Of a stretch of DNA of 64,000 nt, positions 36,989 to 44,700 are shown one piece after another. The notes under the pieces are model-generated. The model saw only the letters and a program-made list of their open reading frames with translations. It made no database searches and was not told where the DNA came from. The position numbers were made by a program, and so were the translations under genes. Source of the DNA: 66-474 sp044464225 (lineage in GTDB: Bacteria; Pseudomonadota; Gammaproteobacteria; Xanthomonadales; Rhodanobacteraceae); contig JBIQLN010000001.1 of NCBI GenBank assembly GCA_044464225.1, positions 1 through 64,000 of the forward strand, read 5' to 3'. Within the stretch, counting starts at the first letter, position 1, and each line of letters opens with the position of its first letter.

Positions 36989-38444
36989 TCACCAGGGCAC
37001 GCAGATAGGGAAACAAATCCGACGCCAGCGTGCCTCGCTCGCCCGCGCGTGCCGCCAGGTCGCCGGCGCGGGCATGCAGGCCGACGCCGAGGCAGGCCGC
37101 GTCCCAGGGCGTCAGGCCCTGCGCCAGAAGTCCCGCGATGACACCGGTGAGTACGTCACCCATGCCGCCGGACGCCATGCCCGGGTTGCCCCATGGACAT
37201 GCCGCCACGCCACCTTCGGGGGCAGCGATCAGCGATCCGCTGCCCTTCAGCACCACCACCGCGCCGTACTTGCGCGCCATTTCGCGCACCGCTGCGAAGC
37301 GATCCGCCTGCACGTCGGCGGTCGTCGCCTCCAGCAAGCGTGCGGCTTCGCCCGGGTGCGGCGTCATCACCACCATTTCGGGCAGGGCGCGCGGGTTGGC
37401 GGCCAGCAGATTCAGGCCATCGGCGTCGAGCACGGCAGGTATGCCGGCGTCCAGCGCCGCGAACCACAGCCCGTGCCCCCAGTCGTCCTGGCCGAGCCCG
37501 GGGCCCAGTGCCAGCACGCTCGCCCGCGCCAGCAATCCTTCGAGATTGCGCGGCACGTGCACGCCGTGCGGCATCAATTCGGGGCGCGCGGCGAGGATCG
37601 CACCGACGTTCGCTTCGCGCGTGGCGATGCTGACCAGGCCCGCGCCGACGCGCGCGGCGGCTTCGCCGCACATGCGCACCGCGCCACCGGCACCGAGATC
37701 GCCGCCGATCGCGAGCACGTGTCCGTAGCGCCCCTTGTGGCTGTCGCGCGCGCGCGGCGGCAACGCCTGCGGCGTCAGCAAGGTCGCATCGGGTTCGGAA
37801 TGCGTATACGCGGGCGCGGGAATATCCAGGGTGGCGAGGCTGCGTTCGCCGCACTGGCCGGGTCCGTGCGCCGTGAACAACCCGCGCTTCCAGCCCACGA
37901 AACAAATGGTCGCGGTCGCCCGCAGGCACGGCTCGAACGCGACACCCGTGTCCGAATCCAGGCCGCTCGGCACGTCCAGCGCCAGCACCGGCCGGGACTT
38001 CGCATTGACGGCCGTGATCAACGCCGCCGCATCGCCGGCCGGCGCGCGGTTCAGGCCGGAACCGAACAGCGCGTCCACATAGACGTCGGCGTCCGGCAGA
38101 GATTCGGGGACTGACGAAACCTGCCCGCCGTCCCCAATGAAACGTTCACGGGCACGCGCCGCGTCTCCGGAAGGCCGGCCCGGCAAAGCAATCACGCCCG
38201 CCTGCAGGCCTGCGGCATGCGCAAGCGCAGCCAGCAGGAATCCGTCGCCGCCGTTGTTGCCCGGTCCGCACAGCACGCACACGCTGCGCGCCCGCGGCCA
38301 GCGCCGCCGCAGCGCGTCGAGCGCCGCGCGCGCCGCGCGTTCCATCAATTCGATGCCGGCAATGCCGTCGCCGATCGCGGCCTGGTCGAGCGCACGCACC
38401 TGGGCGGTGGTGAAAAGCGCGGTCTGCGGGTCGAGCTGGGCCAT
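36975..38444 (-). CDS. nnr: Bifunctional NAD(P)H-hydrate epimerase / ADP-dependent dehydratase
   Basis: 489 residues. Repairs hydrated NAD(P)H: the N-terminal domain (about 1-215) epimerises it and the C-terminal domain dehydrates the S form. Epimerase marks are VCGPGNNGGDGFLLA (as VLCGPGNNGGDGF), ALFGSGLNR and LDVPSGLDSDTG; the dehydratase domain has HKGRYGHVLAIGGD, MTPHPGEAARLL and GNPGMASGGMGDVLTG. AGGA lies seven bases before the ATG at 38444. It is divergent from queG with only 22 bases between start codons, as in E. coli yjeF/queG. Confidence 0.97.
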   Translation of the reverse strand: MAQLDPQTALFTTAQVRALDQAAIGDGIAGIELMERAARAALDALRRRWPRARSVCVLCGPGNNGGDGFLLAALAHAAGLQAGVIALPGRPSGDAARARERFIGDGGQVSSVPESLPDADVYVDALFGSGLNRAPAGDAAALITAVNAKSRPVLALDVPSGLDSDTGVAFEPCLRATATICFVGWKRGLFTAHGPGQCGERSLATLDIPAPAYTHSEPDATLLTPQALPPRARDSHKGRYGHVLAIGGDLGAGGAVRMCGEAAARVGAGLVSIATREANVGAILAARPELMPHGVHVPRNLEGLLARASVLALGPGLGQDDWGHGLWFAALDAGIPAVLDADGLNLLAANPRALPEMVVMTPHPGEAARLLEATTADVQADRFAAVREMARKYGAVVVLKGSGSLIAAPEGGVAACPWGNPGMASGGMGDVLTGVIAGLLAQGLTPWDAACLGVGLHARAGDLAARAGERGTLASDLFPYLRALVNGRA

Positions 38445-38454
38445 CGCGTGATCC

Positions 38455-38460
38455 TACAAT
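38455..38460 (+). promoter_or_regulatory. -10-like box six bases before the queG ATG
   Basis: TACAAT ends at 38460, leaving six bases before the ATG at 38467, the same spacing as at uvrB. No ribosome binding site fits in so short a leader, so a leaderless mRNA is suggested. Confidence 0.5.
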
Positions 38461-38466
38461 GTGGAC

Positions 38467-39567
38467 ATGCAAACGGGCAGTGAAGCCATCGCCGACGCCA
38501 TCGATTTCGCCGCGCTCGCGCAGCGGGTCAAGGCGTGGGGCGTCGAACTCGGCTTCGCGAAAGTCGGCATCACCGGCGTCGACCTGCGGGAAGACGAAGC
38601 GCACCTGCAAGCCTGGCTGGAACAAGGTCGCCACGGCAGCATGGATTACATGCAGCGGCACGGCAGCAAGCGCAGCCGTCCGGATGAGCTGCAACCGGGC
38701 ACGGTGCGCGTGATCTCCGCACGGATGGATTATTTCCCGCGCGGCATGAACGTCGAGGCCGCGTGGCAGACGCTCGCCGACGGCAACCGCGCCTACATTT
38801 CACGCTACGCGCTCGGACGTGACTACCACAAGCTGATCCGCAACCGCCTGCAGAAGCTGGCCGACCGCATCGCCGGCGAAGTCGGTCCGTTCGGCTATCG
38901 CGCCTTCACCGATTCCGCGCCGGTGATGGAAAAGGCGTTGGCGCGCAATGCAGGGCTCGGCTGGGTCGGCAAGCACACGCTGGTGCTGGATCGCGACGCC
39001 GGTTCATGGTTTTTCCTCGGCGAGCTCTACACCGACCTTCCGCTGCCCATCGACAAACCGTCGACTGCGCATTGCGGTACCTGCACCCGTTGCATCGACG
39101 TGTGCCCGACGCAGGCGATCGTCGGTCCGTACCAACTGGACGCGCGCCGCTGCATTTCCTACCTGACGATCGAATCGAAGGATGCGATTCCCGAAACTTT
39201 GCGCCCGCTGATGGGCAACCGCGTGTTCGGTTGCGACGACTGCCAGCTCGTGTGTCCATGGAACAAATTCGCAAAGGCCACCCATGAAGAAGACTTCGCG
39301 CCGCGCCACGGCCTGGACGGCGCGAAGCTGGTGGAACTGTTCGCATGGACCGAAGCCGAATTCCAGGAGAAGACCGAAGGCATGCCGATCCGCCGCGCGG
39401 GCTACGAGGGATTCTCGCGCAATGTCGCGGTGGCGCTGGGCAACGCGCAGCATTCGGAGGAAGTCATGGACGCACTTCGTGCGCGGGCTGAAGATCCCTC
39501 GCCACTGGTGCGCGAACACGTCGCATGGGCGCTCGCGCGCCAGCGCGAGAAGGCAGGCAGCGCATGA
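38467..39567 (+). CDS. queG: Epoxyqueuosine reductase
   Basis: 366 residues from the ATG at 38467; a GTG two codons earlier is also possible. Reduces epoxyqueuosine to queuosine in tRNA, using cobalamin and two 4Fe-4S clusters. Visible are GFAKVGITG, the DYHKLIRNRLQKL block, DSAPVMEKALARNAGLGW, and the ferredoxin cysteines CGTCTRCIDVCPTQAI and GCDDCQLVCPWNKFA. A HEAT-like tail follows. It overlaps the next gene by four bases. The pathway genes queD and queE are at 55223-56232. Confidence 0.96.
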   Translation: MQTGSEAIADAIDFAALAQRVKAWGVELGFAKVGITGVDLREDEAHLQAWLEQGRHGSMDYMQRHGSKRSRPDELQPGTVRVISARMDYFPRGMNVEAAWQTLADGNRAYISRYALGRDYHKLIRNRLQKLADRIAGEVGPFGYRAFTDSAPVMEKALARNAGLGWVGKHTLVLDRDAGSWFFLGELYTDLPLPIDKPSTAHCGTCTRCIDVCPTQAIVGPYQLDARRCISYLTIESKDAIPETLRPLMGNRVFGCDDCQLVCPWNKFAKATHEEDFAPRHGLDGAKLVELFAWTEAEFQEKTEGMPIRRAGYEGFSRNVAVALGNAQHSEEVMDALRARAEDPSPLVREHVAWALARQREKAGSA

Positions 39568-39971
39568 GCCAGGAACCGGATTTGACCACGCCACCACACC
39601 TCGTCGCGGTGCTGGACGAACTGCGCCGGCGCGAACCCATCTTCCACCACCCGGAGTTCGGCACCTCGCGCGCCGACTACGCGCGGATGACCGTGGAGGA
39701 CTTCTGGGAAATCGGCGCGTCCGGTCAACGCTATTCGCGCGACTACGTGCTCGACGTACTGGACGCGCGTCGCGCCGATCCGGTCGACGAATCGGATTGG
39801 GAATCCTGTGACTTCCACGTCCGCGAACTTGCGCCCGACGTGTACCTGCTCACCTACACCTTGCGTCAGGGCGTGCGGCCCACACGCCGCAGCACGATCT
39901 GGCGCCGCGTTGGCGACGACTGGAAGATCGTGTTCCACCAAGGAACCGTCGTCGCCGCCGACATGGGATGA
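39564..39971 (+). CDS. NTF2-like (DUF4440-type) small protein
   Basis: 135 residues, soluble. The core HHPEFGTSRADYARMTVEDFWEIG followed by VRELAPDVYLLTYTLRQG and RRSTIWRRVGDDWKIVFHQGT matches the SnoaL/DUF4440 fold, where a cone-shaped pocket binds small molecules. The function of such genes is usually unknown. ATG overlaps the queG stop by four bases, so it is coexpressed. A link to tRNA modification is unproven. Confidence 0.85.
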   Translation: MSQEPDLTTPPHLVAVLDELRRREPIFHHPEFGTSRADYARMTVEDFWEIGASGQRYSRDYVLDVLDARRADPVDESDWESCDFHVRELAPDVYLLTYTLRQGVRPTRRSTIWRRVGDDWKIVFHQGTVVAADMG

Positions 39972-39993
39972 ACCGGGCAGGTTGCCACGTACC

Positions 39994-40031
39994 GTTGGGC
40001 TTCGCCGATGAAGCCGGGTCAGCCCAACCTG
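39994..40031. repeat. REP-like palindrome
   Basis: GTTGGGCTTCGCCGATGAAG then CCGGGTCAGCCCAACCT: the clearest copy of the GTTGGGCTTC...CCCAACC family in the window, with an inner GCTTCGCCGATGAAGC stem. Confidence 0.8.
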
Positions 40032-40081
40032 CAAGAACCGGATTCCCGCGCGCGCGATGGCGGCAAAGGATCCGCAGCCGG

Positions 40082-40221
40082 CAGGTCGGGCTGAACGCAG
40101 TGAAGCCCGACACGGATATGTCCGGGAAGGCTGGGTTGAACACGGATTTATCGGTGTGAAGCCCAACGAATTCGCAACGTACCGCTGGGCTTCCCCGATG
40201 AAGCCGGGTCAGCCCGACCTA
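40082..40221. repeat. Cluster of three REP-like palindromes
   Basis: Three further units follow at 40082-40112 (CAGGTCGGGCTGAA...GAAGCCCGAC), 40129-40165 and 40183-40221. The whole gap 39972-40348 between the NTF2-like gene and panD consists mostly of these units; no gene is supported there. Confidence 0.75.
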
Positions 40222-40348
40222 CAGAACTGCTGCATGAGCGGCTGTTTGAAAGCCAGGCCATGGATGGCCGAGGTGGTCTACGCGTACCAACGCGGCCACA
40301 CGCTGCAGCAAGATTGATCGAAGCAGCGATCAGGGACGATCGCACGAA

Positions 40349-40735
40349 TCACGCCACCGCCATCTGCTTCGGAATCGAGTGGTTCGTGCGTGCGATGCGA
40401 TTGTTGGCATCGACGTAGACCAGGTTCGGCTGGTGCTGCTCCGCCTCGACGGCGGTCATCGACACGAACGCGGCGATGATCACGAGGTCGCCCGGCTGCG
40501 CGCGGTGCGCGGCGCTGCCGTTCACCGAGATGATCCCGCTGCCTTCCTCGGCGCGCAGCGCGTAGGTGACGAAGCGCTCGCCGTTGTTGACGTTCCACGC
40601 GTGGATCTGCTCGTACTCGCGGATCCCGGCGGCATCCAGCAGGTTGCCGTCGATTGCGATCGAACCTTCGTAGTGCAGCTCCGCGTGGGTCACGGTCGCA
40701 CGGTGGATTTTGGCTTTGAGCAAGTTCAGTTGCAT
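40349..40735 (-). CDS. panD: Aspartate 1-decarboxylase proenzyme
   Basis: 128 residues. Converts aspartate to beta-alanine for pantothenate. The proenzyme self-cleaves between Gly24 and Ser25 (LHYEGSIAID), where Ser becomes the pyruvoyl group. Other family blocks are KAKIHRATVTHAEL, NNGERFVTYALRAEEGSG and NGSAAHRAQPGDLVIIAAF. Length is normal. GGAGG sits upstream of the ATG, and a TATAAT at 40776-40771 could give it a transcript of its own besides panBC read-through. Confidence 0.97.
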   Translation of the reverse strand: MQLNLLKAKIHRATVTHAELHYEGSIAIDGNLLDAAGIREYEQIHAWNVNNGERFVTYALRAEEGSGIISVNGSAAHRAQPGDLVIIAAFVSMTAVEAEQHQPNLVYVDANNRIARTNHSIPKQMAVA

Positions 40736-40813
40736 GGATGCCTCCAGCGCCCATGTTGCCGAGTTCGCGCATTATAGCGGCTGCACGGCCGGTTTGCTGC
40801 GTTGCACAAGCTG

Positions 40814-41659
40814 CTAGTCAAACCCTAGGTTGTCGATCAACCGGGTGTTGCCGAGCCTGGCGGCCACCAGCGCCATCAGGCCGGTGCGCGCGTCGGCCTC
40901 GGGCACGCCGAGATCTTCCGTGCGGCGTACCACGGCGTAGTCCGGCACGAACCCGGCGCGTTCCAGCCGCCGCACCGCCGCGCCTTCGATGGCCTTGATC
41001 GCGTGGCCATCCGCGAACGACTCGCGCATCCATTGCAGCGTTTCATGCAGCTGCGGCGCGCGTGCACGCTGCGCGGCATCGAGGTACCGATTGCGCGACG
41101 ACATCGCAAGGCCATCCGGCTCGCGCACGATCGGTCCGGCCATCACTTCGAGCGGCAAACCGAGATCACGCACCAGCCGGCGTACCACCAGCAACTGCTG
41201 CCAGTCCTTGGCGCCGAACACCGCAAGATCGGGTTCCACCATCAACAGCAGCTTCGCAACCACCGTGGCCACGCCGTCGAAATGTCCCGGGCGGTGCGCA
41301 CCTTCCAGTGTGTCGCCGACTTCCGGTACGTGGATGCGAAGGGCATGGTCGGGTCCGAACGGGTACATCGTTTCGACGGTGGGGGCGAACAGCAAGTCAC
41401 AGTTGTGTTCGACCAGGCCCACGCTGTCCTCGGCCAGCGTGCGCGGGTAGCGGTTGTAGTCCTCGGTCGGCCCGAACTGTGTGGGGTTGACGAAGACGCT
41501 GGCCACCACGCGATCGGCGTGCCGGTGGGCCAGTTCGACCAGCGAATAATGACCTGCGTGCAGGTTGCCCATGGTCGGCACGAAGGCGACGCGCTGGCCG
41601 TCCTTCTTCCAGGCCTGCACCACCGCGCGCAACGAACGGGGATCGGCGACGGTACGCAT
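40814..41659 (-). CDS. panC: Pantothenate synthetase
   Basis: 281 residues. Joins pantoate and beta-alanine with ATP. Motifs: FVPTMGNLHAGHYSLVELA (HIGH-like nucleotide site), SVFVNPTQFGPTEDYNRYPRT, VFGAKDWQQLLVVRRLV and GPIVREPDGLAMSSRNRYL. The ATG at 41659 lies five bases after the panB stop; the frame is open further upstream inside panB but nothing supports that. It precedes panD by 78 bases. Confidence 0.97.
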   Translation of the reverse strand: MRTVADPRSLRAVVQAWKKDGQRVAFVPTMGNLHAGHYSLVELAHRHADRVVASVFVNPTQFGPTEDYNRYPRTLAEDSVGLVEHNCDLLFAPTVETMYPFGPDHALRIHVPEVGDTLEGAHRPGHFDGVATVVAKLLLMVEPDLAVFGAKDWQQLLVVRRLVRDLGLPLEVMAGPIVREPDGLAMSSRNRYLDAAQRARAPQLHETLQWMRESFADGHAIKAIEGAAVRRLERAGFVPDYAVVRRTEDLGVPEADARTGLMALVAARLGNTRLIDNLGFD

Positions 41660-41664
41660 GCGCG

Positions 41665-42495
41665 TCAGCCGGCGATCTGTTCGGGACCCGGGAAACGGCC
41701 CGCACGCACGTCGTCGGTGTACGCATCGATCGCCTCGCGAATGGAGCCGCGCCCGGCAAGGAAATCCTTGCTGAACTTCGGCCGCCGTCCCGGCGTGATG
41801 CCCAGCATGTCGTAACTGACCAGCACCTGGCCGTCGCAATCGAGCCCGGCACCGATGCCGATGGTGGGAATCGAAAGCCCGCGGGTGATCTCGCCGGCCA
41901 GCGCGGCCGGCACCGACTCCAGCACCAGCAATTCCGCGCCTGCATGTTCGACTGCGCGCGCTTCCGCACGCAGGCGCGCGGCGGCGTCCTCGGTCTTGCC
42001 CTGCATCCGGTAGCCGCCCATCTTGTGCACTGATTGCGGCGTCAGGCCCAGGTGCGCGCACACCGGAATGTCGCGCGACGCCAGCGCGGCGATGACTTCG
42101 CAGGTCCAGTCCGCGCCGCCTTCCAGCTTCACCATCGCGGCCCCGCCTTCGGCCATCAACCGCGCCGAAGCCGCCAGCGCGGTGGCCGGATCGCGGTACT
42201 GCATGAACGGCAGGTCGACCACCTGCAACGTGCTGGCGAGCCCGCGCGCGACCAGCGAGGCGTGGTACACCATCTGGTCGAGCGTCACCGGCACCGTACT
42301 GGTTTGCCCTTGCACCACGTTGCCGAGCGAGTCACCGACCAGGGCGACATCCACGCCCGCGGCTTCCATCTGCGCCGCGAAGCTGGCGTCGTAGCAGGTC
42401 AGCACCACGATCTTCTCGCCGCGCGCCTTCATCGCGCGCAGGCCGGGAACGGTCACGGGTTTGCGCCTGGGCGCGTCGGCAGGCTGGGCGTACAT
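41665..42495 (-). CDS. panB: Ketopantoate hydroxymethyltransferase
   Basis: 276 residues. Makes ketopantoate from 2-oxoisovalerate and methylenetetrahydrofolate. Typical blocks are VLTCYDASFAAQMEAAGVD, VALVGDSLGNVVQGQTST, MVKLEGG, CAHLGLTPQSVHKMGGYRMQGK and IGIGAGLDCDGQVLVSYDMLG. First gene of panB-panC-panD; a TTGGCG-17-GATAAT promoter lies just upstream and GGAGCG precedes the ATG. Confidence 0.97.
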   Translation of the reverse strand: MYAQPADAPRRKPVTVPGLRAMKARGEKIVVLTCYDASFAAQMEAAGVDVALVGDSLGNVVQGQTSTVPVTLDQMVYHASLVARGLASTLQVVDLPFMQYRDPATALAASARLMAEGGAAMVKLEGGADWTCEVIAALASRDIPVCAHLGLTPQSVHKMGGYRMQGKTEDAAARLRAEARAVEHAGAELLVLESVPAALAGEITRGLSIPTIGIGAGLDCDGQVLVSYDMLGITPGRRPKFSKDFLAGRGSIREAIDAYTDDVRAGRFPGPEQIAG

Positions 42496-42519
42496 GCGGG
42501 CGCTCCTGGGAAACGGTGG

Positions 42520-42548
42520 ATTATCGCCGCTCGCCTGCGCCGCGCCAA
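42520..42548 (-). promoter_or_regulatory. Promoter of panBCD
   Basis: TTGGCG (42548-42543), 17-base spacer, GATAAT (42525-42520) on the minus strand, between the murJ stop and the panB start. The -10 is good and the -35 moderate. Confidence 0.6.
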
Positions 42549-42553
42549 GTTGC

Positions 42554-44170
42554 CTACGCCCCCTTCAAATCCCGCACCCGGAAGCCGGTCGCATACAGCG
42601 CGGCCACGTAGGCCGCGCCGCCCGCGCAGACCAGCGCCACCAGCTTCCAGATGCGGGTGATGATCCGCTCGTGCGTCCACTGCTGCCAGGGCCAGAACCA
42701 CAGCCCGATGCCGACGACGACGACCAGCGCCGCGCAAGCCAGCCCGATCCGCAGCCAGTGGCGCGTCCAGCCAGGCTGGGGACGATACGCACCGCTGCGC
42801 TTCAGGTATCGCCACAGCAGCACGAATTGCAGGTAATTGGACACCGAACTCGCGATCGCCATCCCGAGGTGCAGCCCCGGCACCCGCGCAATCCCGTCCA
42901 GCCATGGCAGGTGTTTGGATGCGGCCGGTGCCCACAGTTCGAACAGCAGCGCGATCAACGCAAAGTTGAACACCATGTTGACGATCAACGCGATCACACC
43001 CGCGCGGACCGGCGTTTTGGTGTCCTGCCGCGAATAGAAAGCCGGCAGCAGCGTGCGCGTCAGTGCGATCGCCGGCACGCCGGCGGCCATGCCCATGATC
43101 GCGATCGCGGTCATGTGGCTGTCGAAGGCCGTGAACTGCCCGTTCTGGAAACAGGCCGCCACCGCCGGTTCGGCCAGCAGCAGCAGCCCGCACATGGCCG
43201 GCAGCGCGATCAGCAACGTGGTGCGCAAGCCCCAATCCAGCGAGCGCGAGAAGCCTTCGCGGTCGGCGCCGACATGATGTCTCGACAGCGCCGGCAGGAT
43301 GACGGTGCCGAGCGCCACCCCGAAAACGCCCAACGGCAACTCCAGGAACCGCGTCGCCTGTGCCAGCCACGTCTGCGAGCCGGTGATCAGCAGCGAGGCC
43401 ACTGCGGTATCCAGCAGCAGGTTGATTTGCGCGACCGAGGAACCGAACAGGGTCGGCAGCATCAGCCGCATGATCTGGCGCACGCGCGGATGATTCCAGC
43501 CCCAGCGCGGCAGCGTCAGCAAATTGAGGCCCCGCACCGCCGGCAGCAGGAACAGCAACTGCAGGATGCCCGCGATCAGCACCGCCCAACCCAGCGACTC
43601 GATCGGCACCGCGAGCTGCTTCGCACCCCACAGCGCGCCCGCGATCAGGCACAGGTTCAGGATCACCGGCGCCAGCGCCGGCAATGCGAATTTGTGGAAA
43701 CTGTTGAGGATGCCACCGCACAACGCCGTCAGCGACACGAACAGGAGATACGGAAACGTCAGCCGCAGCAGCTCGATCGTGAGATCGAACTTGTGCGGCT
43801 GGTCGAGCGCGCCGGGCGCGAAGCCCGTCGCCACCTGGGGCGCGAAGATGATCCCCAGCGCCACGATCACCAGCAAGACCCCGCCCAGGGTGCCGGTGAC
43901 GCGCGCGGTCAATTCCCTGAGGTCGGCGTGGCTGCCGGTTTCCTTGACCTCGGTGAACACAGGCACGAACGCGGTCGAGAACGAACCCTCGGCGAACAAC
44001 CGGCGCATGAAATTGGGCACGCGGAACGCCACCCAGAACGCGTCCGTGGCCGCGCTGACGCCGAACACGTGGGTGATCGCAATGTCCCGCGCCAGGCCCA
44101 GCAGGCGCGAGATCATGGTCATGCTGCTGAACGAGAACACGCCACGCAGCAGGCTGGGCGGGCGGGTCAT
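42554..44170 (-). CDS. murJ: Lipid II flippase MurJ
   Basis: 538 residues with about 14 membrane segments. Moves lipid-linked peptidoglycan precursor across the inner membrane. Family blocks: LLRGVFSFSSMTMISRLLGLARD, FWVAFRVPNFMRRLFAEGSFSTAFVPVF, QPHKFDLTIELLRLTFPYLLF, LELPLGVFGVALGTVILPALSR and RTLLPAFYSRQDTKTPV. GGAGGA lies eight bases before the ATG at 44170. As in many gammaproteobacteria it is next to rpsT, here divergently. Confidence 0.97.
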   Translation of the reverse strand: MTRPPSLLRGVFSFSSMTMISRLLGLARDIAITHVFGVSAATDAFWVAFRVPNFMRRLFAEGSFSTAFVPVFTEVKETGSHADLRELTARVTGTLGGVLLVIVALGIIFAPQVATGFAPGALDQPHKFDLTIELLRLTFPYLLFVSLTALCGGILNSFHKFALPALAPVILNLCLIAGALWGAKQLAVPIESLGWAVLIAGILQLLFLLPAVRGLNLLTLPRWGWNHPRVRQIMRLMLPTLFGSSVAQINLLLDTAVASLLITGSQTWLAQATRFLELPLGVFGVALGTVILPALSRHHVGADREGFSRSLDWGLRTTLLIALPAMCGLLLLAEPAVAACFQNGQFTAFDSHMTAIAIMGMAAGVPAIALTRTLLPAFYSRQDTKTPVRAGVIALIVNMVFNFALIALLFELWAPAASKHLPWLDGIARVPGLHLGMAIASSVSNYLQFVLLWRYLKRSGAYRPQPGWTRHWLRIGLACAALVVVVGIGLWFWPWQQWTHERIITRIWKLVALVCAGGAAYVAALYATGFRVRDLKGA

Positions 44171-44203
44171 GCGGCGTCCTCCGGTACCGGACTCCCCGGC
44201 AGA

Positions 44204-44232
44204 TTGACTGCACGCCCCGATTCCGCGATACT
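44204..44232 (+). promoter_or_regulatory. Promoter of rpsT
   Basis: TTGACT (44204-44209), 17-base spacer, GATACT (44227-44232): a good sigma-70 arrangement leaving a leader of about 34 bases before the GTG. Confidence 0.75.
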
Positions 44233-44271
44233 TGTCGGCTTCGTTCTGCCCTTTATTCCCGGAGTCACCCC

Positions 44272-44535
44272 GTGGCAAACATCCAGTCCGCCAAGAAGCG
44301 CGCCCGCCAGGCCCAAGTGCGCAACATGCGCAATACCAGCCAGCGTTCGATGCTGCGCTCGTCGATCCGCAAGGTCCTGAAGGCCATCGAAGCCAAGGAC
44401 AAGGCCGGTGCCGAGGCCGCGTACAAGGCCGCCGAACCGGTGCTGGACCGCTACGCCAGCCGCGGCCTGATCCACAAGAACAAGGCCGCCCGCCACAAGA
44501 GCCGCCTCACCGCGCACATCAAGGCCATCGCCTGA
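44272..44535 (+). CDS. rpsT: 30S ribosomal protein S20
   Basis: 87 residues starting at GTG (44272), preceded by CGGAG. S20 binds 16S rRNA early in small-subunit assembly. The sequence MANIQSAKKRARQAQVRNMRN and the C-terminal KNKAARHKSRLTAHIKAI are diagnostic. Non-ATG starts are common for rpsT and reduce its translation. A strong terminator follows. Confidence 0.98.
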   Translation: MANIQSAKKRARQAQVRNMRNTSQRSMLRSSIRKVLKAIEAKDKAGAEAAYKAAEPVLDRYASRGLIHKNKAARHKSRLTAHIKAIA

Positions 44536-44561
44536 GCCGCCGCGGCAATCAGTCTCTTCGG

Positions 44562-44587
44562 AAAAGCCGGCGCCAGCCGGCTTTTTT
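44562..44587 (+). terminator. Rho-independent terminator of rpsT
   Basis: AAAAGCCGGC-GCCA-GCCGGCTTTT with two further T residues; 27 bases after the rpsT stop. Confidence 0.9.
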
Positions 44588-44611
44588 GTTGCAACCGGCC
44601 CCCTCCGATCC

Positions 44612-44700
44612 CTGCAGGAGCGCACCTGCGCGCGACCGGTGCGAGCGGCTGTCCGCGCGCGTGGCCTGCCGTCCGGGTCGCCGGCAGGCCGGCTCCTACA
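44612..44700. repeat. Paired REP elements (TGTAGGAGC type)
   Basis: CTGCAGGAGCGCACCTGCGCG at 44612 and, inverted, GCCGGCAGGCCGGCTCCTACA at 44680-44700. Each half is itself a hairpin, so the pair forms a BIME-like unit. The second half overlaps the last codons and stop of obgE. Confidence 0.75.

Noticed and set aside
35450..37141. Plus-strand open frame of 563 codons
   Set aside because: Antisense to amiC, tsaE and nnr, all of which have clear motifs on the minus strand.
40057..40317. 86-codon open frame in the gap before panD
   Set aside because: Translated from REP repeats, with no ribosome site or conserved sequence.
42461..44380. Plus-strand open frame of 639 codons
   Set aside because: Antisense to murJ; rich in Arg, Gln and His with no recognisable domain.
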